Assembly: GCA_039105265.1 (NCBI GenBank)
Contig: JAPFFF010000045.1
Location: 310,001-374,000, forward strand
DNA from: Tritrichomonas musculus
Taxonomy: Eukaryota > Parabasalia > Tritrichomonadida > Tritrichomonadidae
DNA length: 64,000 bases
Direction: 5' to 3'
Shown here: positions 36,601 to 44,363 of the stretch, one piece after another
Position numbering within the stretch: position 1 is the first letter of the stretch
How the letters are laid out: each line of letters begins with the position of its first letter
The notes under the pieces: generated by a model
The model's input: the letters and a program-made list of their open reading frames with translations, nothing else
Told to the model about the DNA's origin: nothing
The model's database searches: none
Program-made: the position numbers and the translations under genes

Positions 36601-38671
36601 CAAGAATGCATCCTGTATCAAGTATGCACTCGCATATAAGGAATTCAATCCGAATGCCGAATACTCCATACAGAATCCCATTAACAAATTCAAACCAAAC
36701 CTCGATTGGTGGCGATTCAAATGTGAGAACTACTATAACCAGGATGTCAAGCATAATCAATCTCATAAGGACAAGCCCAGGAACCTCGATAAATGTGTTT
36801 GTGAGGAGCAATTCGATAAGTTCATGGAGATGTACAACAATCCAGATACAGGCAAGTGCCATCTCTGTGGTGAGCACTTCACATGGACCAATAAGCCCAC
36901 TCTCGATAGAATCAATAATGATATCGGTCATGAACTCAGTAACTGTAAACTCGCTTGTGCGGAATGCAACAGACTTCGCAGCCGTGATGACCCCAATATA
37001 ACCAAACTCCGAATTCAGCTGAAGAAGTACTGCAAGATGATGCATCTCCCAACGCTCATCAACGATGAACAGGAGTATTACAGCTTACGGAACAACATCA
37101 CAGGTGGTCTATCCAATGTCATGCATCGTGTCAACATCAAGGGTCATACCAAAATAAACCGCTTTAGATACAACGCCGTTGATCACAAGGTAATCTCATA
37201 TGATACTCCACACACGATGACCCATATTGTTGGAGTTGATTTCAACAGCTTATACCCTTCAGCATTCAGTTCATCCAAACATGATGCCAATCCATATCAC
37301 GGGGGAGTCATGTATATGCCAGGTTCCATGATAGAGCGATTCGAGGTGTACAAGGATGGTACCAAAAATATGAACACCTACAACTCATGCATGCATATCA
37401 TCAACAGCCAGAAGCTCCGAAAGCATCCCAAATTCCTGTTCAAAGCGGAGGTCATGTTGAAATGCCCAATATCCAAAATCAACTACTTCATCAATTTCCC
37501 ACCTGTATTCCGCAATTTCGATATCACCAATGATGAGGCCACAATTGGTCCATATATGCACGACTACATGACTCGCAATAAGCTCCCATCTGTTGACAAA
37601 ACTGAACGGAAGCTGACCATGAGTGTTGATACAATGGGTACCTATCAGACATTCTCGAATTACTACCTCTGGTTCCTCCTCGACCATGGACTTGTCATCG
37701 AGGATATCAAGAGTCTCACCACATACGAGGCTCATCGCGGATTCAACCCATTCGTTAGTGAGTTCATGAAACGCCGTCAGGATATCATCTCTGGATCCGA
37801 GCATGGCAATGAGAAGTTCTACAAGATCAGCATGAATGGCTCATATGGGTACGATGGTATGAACACCGAGAAGTTCTCCAAAATCAAGATATGCTCACGC
37901 GATAAGACTTTCCAGAATATCATCTACGACAACTATGTCAGTGGCACCAAATTGAGTGATGACAACTATCTACTCCAGATGAACCCAAAGAGCTTCAAAT
38001 GCACGACATGCCTTCAGGAATCATTCTGGACTCTAGATAATGCCAAATTCTGGTATCTCACATTCATATACGACTTCATGTACAAGTGCCTTGATGTGGA
38101 GCGATTCCATTTCATAGAGGGGGACACTGATAGTGCGTATTTTGCAGTTGCTGGTGATGATACCAAGGGGTCCGATCAAGAGTTCAAATACATCATCAAG
38201 AATAGGGTATTCTATGATGAGAACATATATAAGTTCATGCCGAATCCCAATATAAACACAATCGCTGATGAGAAGAAAATACTGGGTCTCTGCATTGAGA
38301 AATATGGTGAGAATATGATAGCGTTGGCCCCCAAGTGCTACACCATATTTAATAGTGGAGCTGTAACCAAGGCACTCAAACTCAAGGGGGTCTCCCTCAA
38401 GAAAAACCATATTACAAGTGATGATTACAAGGACATCATCGACAATGGTGGTGTGAAGGTTGGCAAAAATATCAATCTGCAGATGATGCGCAAACTCTCA
38501 GCACCTCCGGGGATGACTTGCAATAACAAAATCAGTGAGATGTCCATGAGCAAGATCACGGTAAGCAAGAATGCTCTCACTGGGACACACACCAAAATGA
38601 TTGTCCTCGAGAACCAATCCTGTGCACCATTCATCCACGGACTCACATCAGGGGACTACACTATGATTTGA
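33626..38671 (+). CDS. Protein-primed-type family B DNA polymerase of C with HNH module
   Basis: 1,681 residues. Order: N-terminal module shared with the 478-aa protein of A (1-90); a 43-residue tandem duplication (about 171-256, period 129 bp); DNLCWYRFLAACL (about 500) and the zinc knuckle CPKCGSYAHYG...HVKNC (about 635), both usual in Polinton polymerases; exonuclease motif I YITYDFETVE (about 705) and FGFNSSRFDSNLF (about 803); an HNH-type zinc module CHLCGEHF...LDRINNDIGHELSNC...CAEC (about 1077-1120); polymerase motifs VDFNSLYPSAF (about 1205), KISMNGSYGYDGMN (about 1400) and GDTDSAYFA (about 1500). Replicates the linear element by protein priming in its family. Start GGCAAATG. Its 3' end overlaps the fibre-like gene by 11 bases. 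Confidence 0.93.
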   Translation: MSRITNKNFGAIPSGTVKSYIDIVNTEFGGNIPTDTKYISQLSKLVRFLNDNSFVARTGFDTNATLKATDVDTFFEQLRIERLLDDNGYTNRLDSNTDEPIDVLQLKLERARQIQHNIAVAEDALQEAIQLIRDNNTEYPPILPPPTTHKMPIPYVKQPSYIKRLNDKLDSDYFKHFDRGDYMVEDPIDVLQHMNTQDRFHQQLRSERLAAVDKDYFKHFDRGDYMVEDPIDVLQHMNTQNRFHQRLDDERKVCSYFNKYYPEYLDRAEIQDIFRDRTKVTKLAHIIDDNASIDGIPKDPENNEIFEYLSEFGHEFKSEHTDFLFVNTPEDYDKAVEAWQKYAKYADSDYSERTDIDTHEPIYIYYFNSISSLNTIYDGLQQVYEREVKPFKIYFQLSGVFETPSAENTNAFQYTAREINWNNYKSATPIVVRDEQSLDIVKYYIESVLHSYETSTSGTKLILVGTISFTVSRMVKVSGPIKDLPPEIRNSKFIITDNADDNLCWYRFLAACLDDHLVDPKYSCKTKHRTQAARKLLCEDHNIVYSTKPSQAAIDLLNNYPGTSIESMKASAEKHHLNVDIYEYLQDRKVYNLQDQWKYNSDNSFRKSALLYTQNRIIHIMYIRDAEKLTNIHICPKCGSYAHYGHQNMNRFKNHVKNCDGVFRKRFIPNREPLPYCPHILSNPVYEYCLAYGLEWKPNIYYITYDFETVEQPVDTSIGSSTTINSRLIPLSVSSCVKSQSGCTTKHFSLRDSSEFIIKWIEWLFEQSKQVYHDKVQYMKSFINQPVDNLKTIDRNLNVITVFGFNSSRFDSNLFKEHLNYSSEGTTFWSVEPNSIIGTTSSLKQFILKSPKYDTKLRFIDAQSFVAGGTLRQFGEDFGSSMACGVDFGGVENSSKGVFPYEAINTENYNEVLSKAEPFEYEAFYSYLNQKNPLTPDDYKLYLEDAKNYKTRWDYLLAYNDNDVEMMIKPIDNLIALNAQYNVDLISNLSLSKNASCIKYALAYKEFNPNAEYSIQNPINKFKPNLDWWRFKCENYYNQDVKHNQSHKDKPRNLDKCVCEEQFDKFMEMYNNPDTGKCHLCGEHFTWTNKPTLDRINNDIGHELSNCKLACAECNRLRSRDDPNITKLRIQLKKYCKMMHLPTLINDEQEYYSLRNNITGGLSNVMHRVNIKGHTKINRFRYNAVDHKVISYDTPHTMTHIVGVDFNSLYPSAFSSSKHDANPYHGGVMYMPGSMIERFEVYKDGTKNMNTYNSCMHIINSQKLRKHPKFLFKAEVMLKCPISKINYFINFPPVFRNFDITNDEATIGPYMHDYMTRNKLPSVDKTERKLTMSVDTMGTYQTFSNYYLWFLLDHGLVIEDIKSLTTYEAHRGFNPFVSEFMKRRQDIISGSEHGNEKFYKISMNGSYGYDGMNTEKFSKIKICSRDKTFQNIIYDNYVSGTKLSDDNYLLQMNPKSFKCTTCLQESFWTLDNAKFWYLTFIYDFMYKCLDVERFHFIEGDTDSAYFAVAGDDTKGSDQEFKYIIKNRVFYDENIYKFMPNPNINTIADEKKILGLCIEKYGENMIALAPKCYTIFNSGAVTKALKLKGVSLKKNHITSDDYKDIIDNGGVKVGKNINLQMMRKLSAPPGMTCNNKISEMSMSKITVSKNALTGTHTKMIVLENQSCAPFIHGLTSGDYTMI

Positions 38672-39800
38672 ATACGGCTAATGTGGATCCGTTGATGATA
38701 CCAGTTATGATACCCACTGTCATACGATTTATTTTTGAGGTTATCGCGGTCTCACCAGTGAGTATCTTCAGTTTATTATCAGCGTTATCGATGAATACCT
38801 CATCCCCAATGGAATAGCATGAGGAGTCCTCGACCTTAACCATGTAATCCCCATGAGTGGCGAATGTGATACAACCATTGGCTTCATCGATTCTCACACA
38901 TATACCAACATACTCCTTCCAGGTACCAGTGGTCTTCACACTACATATGCAATCAGTGGTGTCAGCTTCAGTGCTAGGGATCCATTTCGAGTCCTCGCGA
39001 TGATATACCTTACCGGTCATATATACTGGGGCTCCAATGACGAAATCGGTGATGGTGTTAACCGATGGCTCGATTGGGGAGTAGTGGGTGATGGTTGTGT
39101 TGGATGTACCATACATTACACTCCTATATTTTGCTAAATACTCTCGGGACATGATTTGTCTTGAATATAGTTGTCTAGCATCTAATAATTCCTGAGTAGT
39201 TGTCCAGGGATATTCAAATATTGGGAAGTTATATGTAAGTGGTCTTGATGTTATATCAACAGTGTCATCATAATATAGTGGGAATTTGAAATTGTCGAAA
39301 TACACAGTCCTCTGATGTAATACCATTACTATGTTATGGGGATTTCCATCTGTATCACGGAATAACACCCTTATTTCACAACATAGTGCATATTCACCTA
39401 CTATGTATTCCAGTTTAATCACCTTATCTACAAGTTTTAGATAACGAATTGATATATCCGAGGACCCCTCCGCAATTGGACTGCAATCAATGGCACACCT
39501 TTTTATTAGCTGCTCATCTGTAACAGCATTCGACTGCAATGCGTATTTCCCATTAGCCACATCCTTGGTCTCATACTTATCTAATTCATATGCGAGCTCA
39601 TCTTCATCGACGAACTTCTCATCAGCCTGGGTACTAGTATAATATGGTGTCAAGTCAACTGGTGCTGGGATATCTTCAGCGAGTGCATACTTGGTCATAT
39701 CTGGCAAGTCCTGAGTCTTCGCATATGGTTCCAAAGCTGTACTCAGTGTAGATCCATTAACCAAATCAGCGAAAAGCGGATACCTTGAGATGAAAGCCAA
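38661..39800 (-). CDS. Short fibre-like protein of C (about 379 aa)
   Basis: Shaft-like repeats (YALAEDIPAPVDLTPYYTS, KYETKDVANGKYALQS) followed by a beta-rich part and a C-terminal tip domain (TITHYSPIEPSVNTITDFVI to the end) that is highly similar to the last 145 residues of the 1,412-aa protein of A. It lacks the large N-terminal module found in A and B. No ATG lies at the left limit of the open frame; the first in-frame ATG is about 35 codons inside, so the start is uncertain. Likely a surface fibre head. Confidence 0.55.
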   Translation of the reverse strand: MAFISRYPLFADLVNGSTLSTALEPYAKTQDLPDMTKYALAEDIPAPVDLTPYYTSTQADEKFVDEDELAYELDKYETKDVANGKYALQSNAVTDEQLIKRCAIDCSPIAEGSSDISIRYLKLVDKVIKLEYIVGEYALCCEIRVLFRDTDGNPHNIVMVLHQRTVYFDNFKFPLYYDDTVDITSRPLTYNFPIFEYPWTTTQELLDARQLYSRQIMSREYLAKYRSVMYGTSNTTITHYSPIEPSVNTITDFVIGAPVYMTGKVYHREDSKWIPSTEADTTDCICSVKTTGTWKEYVGICVRIDEANGCITFATHGDYMVKVEDSSCYSIGDEVFIDNADNKLKILTGETAITSKINRMTVGIITGIINGSTLAVFKS

Positions 39801-39880
39801 AAATAAGGAGGCTAGGAATGCTAGGAAAGCGGGTGCAAGTCGATTTGAAATCGTATATGGTGGTCGACAATAGGTATATA

Positions 39881-41380
39881 CTATTGCTTGAATCGGTCAA
39901 AGAAATTCTCACGCTTTTGGCTGGGTTTGGATATTATTTTTGCATTGCGTTTATGCCTACGAGGTGGTTGGGGTTCACTTGTGGTCGGTAATGGAGTTGC
40001 CTCTGGATCCCCCTCTTCCTCATATTGCGAACTCAGTTCCTGCTCACTATATTCATCACTGCGCTCAGGCGGCATTTCATACTCAAATGTGGTGTCCATG
40101 GTATTACCCTTGAATTGGGGTGTGAATTTCTCCCGATATGGTTTAAATGATTTACCGAATTTCACCGAACTGGAATGCTTTGGAGCTGATACCCTAGATG
40201 ATACCCTAGATGAACGCTTAGGTGTTCTAGTATTGGAGTTGTCTTGAGATTCATATGAGTACTGTTCCTGATCCCGAGTTCTATCTCTAAGCCCTCTCTG
40301 TGAATCTACTTCATCCCCAGAGGGGCTGAGAGCTCGCGCATCATCACTGGAATACTCATCCCCAGAGATGTTGAGAGGTTGTGCCGGATGTCCCTGTGAT
40401 TGCCTCTGCGATTGCTGTTGCGAATGTTTCAGCTTACGTCGTATATCAGTCATTGCGCGTTTCCCAACTCGATATTCTTGTAATGAACCATTTGTTTTTC
40501 GAGCAACAACGGATGTCGTCCCTGGTCTCCTATCGGTGGACATATATACCCCATTTGGACTGACCTTTGGCTGATTTCGCACCTCATTATCCCTATATTC
40601 AGCTTCACGTGGGTCATATGGATTTTGCTCATGATCGCTACTCTCACTAGCTTCATCACTCCTATCACTCCTAACCTCACCCCCAAAGGGGTTGAGAGCT
40701 GTCGCATCATCACTGCTGTACTCATTGGATATAAGCTTTTTCCGAGGGTGATATGTTGTGTGCTTGTGATACCAATCCTTAGTCCTCCGCTTGAATGGGG
40801 AAGTCTCATCATTGACCATAATCCGTTTACGAGGTGGGGTTCTACCAAAAACCGCATCACTTGTGAATGAAAATTGTATGGGTTTTGGACCCCTATCTGG
40901 CTGAGCTGTCTGATTCACCTGGAATAGCGGAAGTTGTTCAAAGCAATATATGGCTGGTAACAGTAATGGGTTTGAATAAACCGATATCTCGAACCCTATA
41001 GGGTGATCCCCAGGTGATTTAGTTGTGTTTGCAAGAACTGTATCCTTGAAATATTTCCTGGGGTAGGCTATATATGAATTTGCTCTGAGTCTATTATTGG
41101 GTCCCTGAACCAGGATCATGCAATAATCATTCACCGATGCCACGAATTTGGATCTCCAGATGTATGTAGGGACCTCTTCATACGAATTCATTGTGAATGT
41201 GGCTCCGACTTTATCAATCGTATAGTCATGAACGACTGGTGGTGGAACTAAGTCACGTGGGAAATATAGTTTGGTAACCTTATCAACATCGAGGTACACA
41301 GCTGATAAGTATTTTGAGTACGGCAATTCGCGATATTGACCTGGTTTCAACGTATAAACATCAAGGTATTCATCCTGCAT
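39881..41380 (-). CDS. 499-aa protein of C with structured head and charged low-complexity tail
   Basis: Start GTAAATG with a TATTTTTG box. Residues 1-180 look beta-rich (YLSAVYLDVDKVTKLYFPRD, VYSNPLLLPAIYCFEQLPLF); the rest is polar, charged and repetitive, with two YSSDDA(T/R)AL(N/S)P(F/S)G(G/D)EV blocks about 120 residues apart. The C-terminus is basic (KRENFFDRFKQ). It lies between fibre-like and penton-like genes, so the head may be a minor capsid jelly roll with an internal tail; that is inference. Long antisense frames here are shadows. Confidence 0.5.
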   Translation of the reverse strand: MQDEYLDVYTLKPGQYRELPYSKYLSAVYLDVDKVTKLYFPRDLVPPPVVHDYTIDKVGATFTMNSYEEVPTYIWRSKFVASVNDYCMILVQGPNNRLRANSYIAYPRKYFKDTVLANTTKSPGDHPIGFEISVYSNPLLLPAIYCFEQLPLFQVNQTAQPDRGPKPIQFSFTSDAVFGRTPPRKRIMVNDETSPFKRRTKDWYHKHTTYHPRKKLISNEYSSDDATALNPFGGEVRSDRSDEASESSDHEQNPYDPREAEYRDNEVRNQPKVSPNGVYMSTDRRPGTTSVVARKTNGSLQEYRVGKRAMTDIRRKLKHSQQQSQRQSQGHPAQPLNISGDEYSSDDARALSPSGDEVDSQRGLRDRTRDQEQYSYESQDNSNTRTPKRSSRVSSRVSAPKHSSSVKFGKSFKPYREKFTPQFKGNTMDTTFEYEMPPERSDEYSEQELSSQYEEEGDPEATPLPTTSEPQPPRRHKRNAKIISKPSQKRENFFDRFKQ

Positions 41381-41393
41381 TTACCCAAAAATA
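41381..41393 (-). promoter_or_regulatory. TATTTTTG box of the 499-aa gene
   Basis: On the minus strand TATTTTTG (41386-41393) is followed by GGTAA and the ATG at 41380. One of the tightest examples of the shared start pattern. Confidence 0.5.
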
Positions 41394-41418
41394 AACTCCT
41401 ATATGGGCCATACGGTGG

Positions 41419-41751
41419 TCAATAGATTAGCAAGCACGATAGCACGAATGCATCGGGTTTTATCTCATTACCATACAGGTCTGTGAACCATATTTTGAAA
41501 TCCCGCTTGGTCCTGTTGAGCATCTCATACTTGCGATACTTGGTTTGCCGTCGGTTGGCTAGCATTATGAAGTGGTCACAGTATGGGTCGAATTCGACAA
41601 TATCCGAGTGTACCATCAAATCGCCGATGATGGTCTTATTCACGATAGCTCCCACATACTGCACTACGATGTACTTCTTATTGCGACTATATATGAAGTC
41701 CTCAGGTAGCTTAAACTCGGTGGTCTGTGTATGGAAATAGCGCTTTGGCAT
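41419..41751 (-). CDS. 110-aa short penton-like protein of C
   Basis: Homologue of the 113-aa protein of A: both have a FxxP(E/-)xFxxSRNxxYIxxQY segment, a DxYCD site and the terminal FKIWFTDLYGNEIKPDAFVL pattern. Start ATAAATG, 3 bases after the integrase stop at 41755 on the same strand, so the two are likely co-transcribed. Confidence 0.5.
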   Translation of the reverse strand: MPKRYFHTQTTEFKLPEDFIYSRNKKYIVVQYVGAIVNKTIIGDLMVHSDIVEFDPYCDHFIMLANRRQTKYRKYEMLNRTKRDFKIWFTDLYGNEIKPDAFVLSCLLIY

Positions 41752-41754
41752 TTA

Positions 41755-43002
41755 TTAGACAGCAAAGTACTGCTTATAGGCTTCACCTAGTGATCCATAA
41801 TCTAGTGCCACGAGTCGGGTGTACATGATGGGGACAGTTATGGTAGCTCGCTCATCATCAGTCATAGGCTTTCGACCAGTTTTGGTTTTGGTACCATTAG
41901 TGTCATCCCTGGTATACGGTACATAGAACGCAGTTCCTGCTTGCTTATCATCATTCAACTGGAATCTACGATATGGGTTCAGCAGTTTGCATTCGACGTT
42001 CCCATTATGGTATCTAATGAATTCGGCAATCTCATTGAACACACGCCTCTGCTTCTCATGCTTCTTCACAGTTTTGGATGTATCGTAATGGACCAATATG
42101 ATATTGCCCTTGCGATAGCTCAGTAGACCATCCATTTGCATACTATTTTTGACTCGCCGTAGCTTCCGTTGGCAATCCCTGATGTATCTCCATTCCAAGT
42201 CAGGGTTGTGCTGCATTTGATTGGGTGTGTAGTATATCCACTTGGGCTCCCTTGCTAGATACGGGTCATATTGGATTCCATCATCTCGGTAATTGGGATT
42301 GGGCATTCGTAGAGACCGATGTGGTGTGTTGTTATAGAAGTGGACCATCTGTTGCATCAGGAATGGGTCTCCAATCCGACGATTATCTAGACCGAATGCA
42401 TTGCGGAGTGTCCTAATGGTTGCATCAACGATTTTGTGAGCGTTGTTGTGTTTGGATTTATCGACAATCACTGCATTGCGGTCAATCAACACGTTTTTGG
42501 TACCTGCATATGCATTTTTGTCTGGACTTCCGTAGGGGATTATATCAAGCACTTTGAGTAGGTTATTCTCACCGTCGCATTTGATGGTATTGAATTTGAA
42601 GTCATCATATTTCTCGAGAATGATTTTGGCATATGCAGCCTTGATGGTATCAGCTAGTCTGTCCTTAAGAGGTTCCACGATTAGGTACCGCGTGTTGACA
42701 TTCACCATGATGAGGTAAATGGTTTCATGGGATACCAATGACTGGATTCCATTAGCCGTTGTAGCGTACTTCACAAACATCAAATCGACTTCCCAGCATC
42801 CGGGTTCCAATGAGAAATCGGGTTTTGAATAGGAATTGCATGATTTCAATTTGAAGTCCTTCACGAATGGCTCATGATGAGATACTGGGTTGATGATGAA
42901 CTGCGATGGGTCCAGTTTCGATATCTTGGATTTGAATGGGTACTTGAGCAGCGAATTGTACTCCTTATCGAATAGCTTGAACGATTTCCTGTTGTCAGAC
43001 AT
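41755..43002 (-). CDS. Retroviral-type (rve) integrase of element C, fossil
   Basis: 415 residues. Helical N-terminus; core with GCWEVDLMFVKYATTANG, the strand YLIMVNVNTRYLIVEPLKDR, FNTIKCDGENNLL, a helix with IVDATIRTLRNAFG and the integrase signature VHFYNNTPHRSLRMPNP; then a basic C-terminal part with a chromo/SH3-like segment (LSYRKGNIILVHYDTSKTVK). It would catalyse insertion of the linear element. Start TTAAATG after a TATTTTTGC box. Confidence 0.85.
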   Translation of the reverse strand: MSDNRKSFKLFDKEYNSLLKYPFKSKISKLDPSQFIINPVSHHEPFVKDFKLKSCNSYSKPDFSLEPGCWEVDLMFVKYATTANGIQSLVSHETIYLIMVNVNTRYLIVEPLKDRLADTIKAAYAKIILEKYDDFKFNTIKCDGENNLLKVLDIIPYGSPDKNAYAGTKNVLIDRNAVIVDKSKHNNAHKIVDATIRTLRNAFGLDNRRIGDPFLMQQMVHFYNNTPHRSLRMPNPNYRDDGIQYDPYLAREPKWIYYTPNQMQHNPDLEWRYIRDCQRKLRRVKNSMQMDGLLSYRKGNIILVHYDTSKTVKKHEKQRRVFNEIAEFIRYHNGNVECKLLNPYRRFQLNDDKQAGTAFYVPYTRDDTNGTKTKTGRKPMTDDERATITVPIMYTRLVALDYGSLGEAYKQYFAV

Positions 43003-43060
43003 TTAATGGGCAAAAATAGTGGTTCCAATAGGTCTATGGGATTCCCGGTTGACACCATAT

Positions 43061-43294
43061 TTAGTGGTTATCGCTTGATAATTCAGCGAGCTCATTCTCG
43101 AGTTTGGCGACCTTCTCCTTCAGACTATTGATGTCCTCAATCAGTGATTCACGAACGGCTAGTCCATTGCTACCCAGCATACCCCCTTTGATGTTATTGA
43201 GGTGGCCCTTATACATATAGCACTTCTCCTTGAGATCATGCTTGATGCGCTTCAGCTCTGGAATCTCCTTCTTGTATTCACCCAATTCAGTCAT
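43061..43294 (-). CDS. 77-aa coiled-coil protein of C
   Basis: Start CTAAATG after a T-run. Two helical heptad regions (ELKRIKHDLKEKCYMYKGHL and IEDINSLKEKVAKLENELAE) separated by a glycine-rich hinge (NIKGGMLGSNG). Such hinged coiled coils dimerise or form hairpins. Upstream of the integrase on the same strand. Not recognised. Confidence 0.6.
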   Translation of the reverse strand: MTELGEYKKEIPELKRIKHDLKEKCYMYKGHLNNIKGGMLGSNGLAVRESLIEDINSLKEKVAKLENELAELSSDNH

Positions 43295-43329
43295 TTAGAT
43301 GCGCAAAAAAAGTGTTTTTTCAGGATTAA
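43295..43329. promoter_or_regulatory. 35-bp divergent start region of C
   Basis: Lies between the minus-strand ATG at 43294 and the plus-strand ATG at 43330. The minus side has TTTTTTTGCGCATCTAAATG and the plus side has GTTTTTTCAGGATTAAATG. Two oppositely oriented T-boxes with TAAATG starts within 35 bases support the motif as a promoter or initiator. Confidence 0.45.
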
Positions 43330-43557
43330 ATGTCATATGAGGAACGCCGTGTATTAAGAGATTCAAATGGGCTCACGTACTTCAATCACCTGGAACGTCA
43401 CATGCGAAATAGGCGAACCATTAGTTGTACCAAACCCACAGTCCAAAAATATGACGATAAGGGGAGTATTGTGCATGACCCAATCATCAAATCAACCTCA
43501 TCAACAGTACACCACTCACTCAATCACCAGGTAATCCCAAATAACTCCAAGATCTAA
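43330..43557 (+). CDS. 75-aa basic unknown protein of C
   Basis: Start ATTAAATG after a T-box. Rich in Arg and His (RHMRNRRTISCTKPTVQKYD), no membrane segment. It overlaps the 3' end of the next minus-strand gene by 4 bases. Its start pairs head-to-head with the 77-aa coiled-coil gene. Not recognised. Confidence 0.5.
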   Translation: MSYEERRVLRDSNGLTYFNHLERHMRNRRTISCTKPTVQKYDDKGSIVHDPIIKSTSSTVHHSLNHQVIPNNSKI

Positions 43558-44015
43558 TGCCTCAGGAGGTTGTTCATGGCATCGGTACACTCATTCACGG
43601 TACTGGTGAGCTGATTTATTTTTGCGGTGATCACGCCGATGGTGTTCTCCAGCGTGGTAATCCGTTTGGTGTAGTCATCTACTGTTGACTGCAATGCATT
43701 GATGTCAGCTCGAATGCTGGCGAATTGGATCTCCACCAGTGTATCACTATCGGCTGGCTTGGTGATCTTCTTGAGAAACACATTACTGGAGCCATCCTTG
43801 CCAGTGCGTTTGGTAATCCTGTACTCGCATTCGGGGGTGATTATTTTGTAGGTTTTATTGAGGTAATTGGTGGTCTTCTCATTGAACATGTCCTTGTACT
43901 TCTGGTAGAACAGGTCGAACTCCTCTACTGAGTTGAACGTGCGCTGCTCCTGCTTGTTATCATTAATGACCCTAATATCGCATTGAGCTATATGTTTCAT
44001 ACCATCGCAATTCAT
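43554..44015 (-). CDS. 153-aa protein of C, family shared with A (24287-24646)
   Basis: I chose the ATG at 44015 (TATTTTTGTCCGTTTTGAAATG) rather than the longer frame from 44069, which would overlap the neighbour. Residues 25-75 (FNSVEEFDLFYQKYKDMFNE, YLNKTYKIITPECEYRITKR) match the A homologue; a long coiled coil follows (INALQSTVDDYTKRITTLEN). Probably an oligomeric accessory protein; the domain is not named. Confidence 0.6.
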   Translation of the reverse strand: MNCDGMKHIAQCDIRVINDNKQEQRTFNSVEEFDLFYQKYKDMFNEKTTNYLNKTYKIITPECEYRITKRTGKDGSSNVFLKKITKPADSDTLVEIQFASIRADINALQSTVDDYTKRITTLENTIGVITAKINQLTSTVNECTDAMNNLLRH

Positions 44016-44065
44016 TTCAAAACGGACAAAAATATATTCGCATGTATGTGGATATTCGATGATGA

Positions 44066-44317
44066 TCAAACCTTGTCCAGTATGGATTTGCCTATTTCAC
44101 CAACCTTACCAACCGTTCCCAATCCTCTATCAATAGTATCAATTAATCCACCTGCGCCAGGTATCAATCCTGCAATTGGTTTGACCCTATCAATGATTTG
44201 TCTACCAGCGTTGACAACTGATGGTAGTTTATCGACAACTCTCTGTGCGACATTCCTGAGTGTAGATCCCACTTTGCGGAATCCATTTTTGATCTTCTTG
44301 AAGATGCCAATTCCCAT
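44066..44317 (-). CDS. pVI-like amphipathic minor virion protein of C
   Basis: 83 residues from the ATG at 44317 (ATCAAATG): MGIGIFKKIKNGFRKVGSTL, then GRQIIDRVKPIAGLIPGAGG and a helical end. Amphipathic basic helix plus Gly/Ala/Pro segment, as in adenovirus pVI-type proteins; matches the A protein at 24868-25188 in plan and in its position head-to-head with the capsid gene. The frame is open further upstream to 44344, but that start lies closer to the capsid start. Confidence 0.6.
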   Translation of the reverse strand: MGIGIFKKIKNGFRKVGSTLRNVAQRVVDKLPSVVNAGRQIIDRVKPIAGLIPGAGGLIDTIDRGLGTVGKVGEIGKSILDKV

Positions 44318-44363
44318 TTGATATATAAAAAAATGCGATTTCATGGTTTTTTGCGAGATTCAA
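44318..44363. promoter_or_regulatory. 46-bp divergent start region of pVI-like and capsid genes
   Basis: The plus side reads GGTTTTTTGCGAGATTCAAATG (ATG 44364), the minus side CGCATTTTTTTATATATCAAATG (ATG 44317). Head-to-head arrangement of these two genes is kept in A (25189-25301). Confidence 0.45.

Noticed and set aside
36596-37045. 149-aa minus-strand frame
   Set aside because: It lies wholly inside the polymerase gene with its HNH module; shadow.
36840-37060. Intein in the polymerase
   Set aside because: No Cys/Ser start with splicing blocks or His-Asn end around the HNH module, and the module is collinear in A and C; it looks like a resident domain.
40381-40860. Several frames on both strands in 40.3-40.9 kb
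   Set aside because: Shadows of the low-complexity tail of the 499-aa protein.
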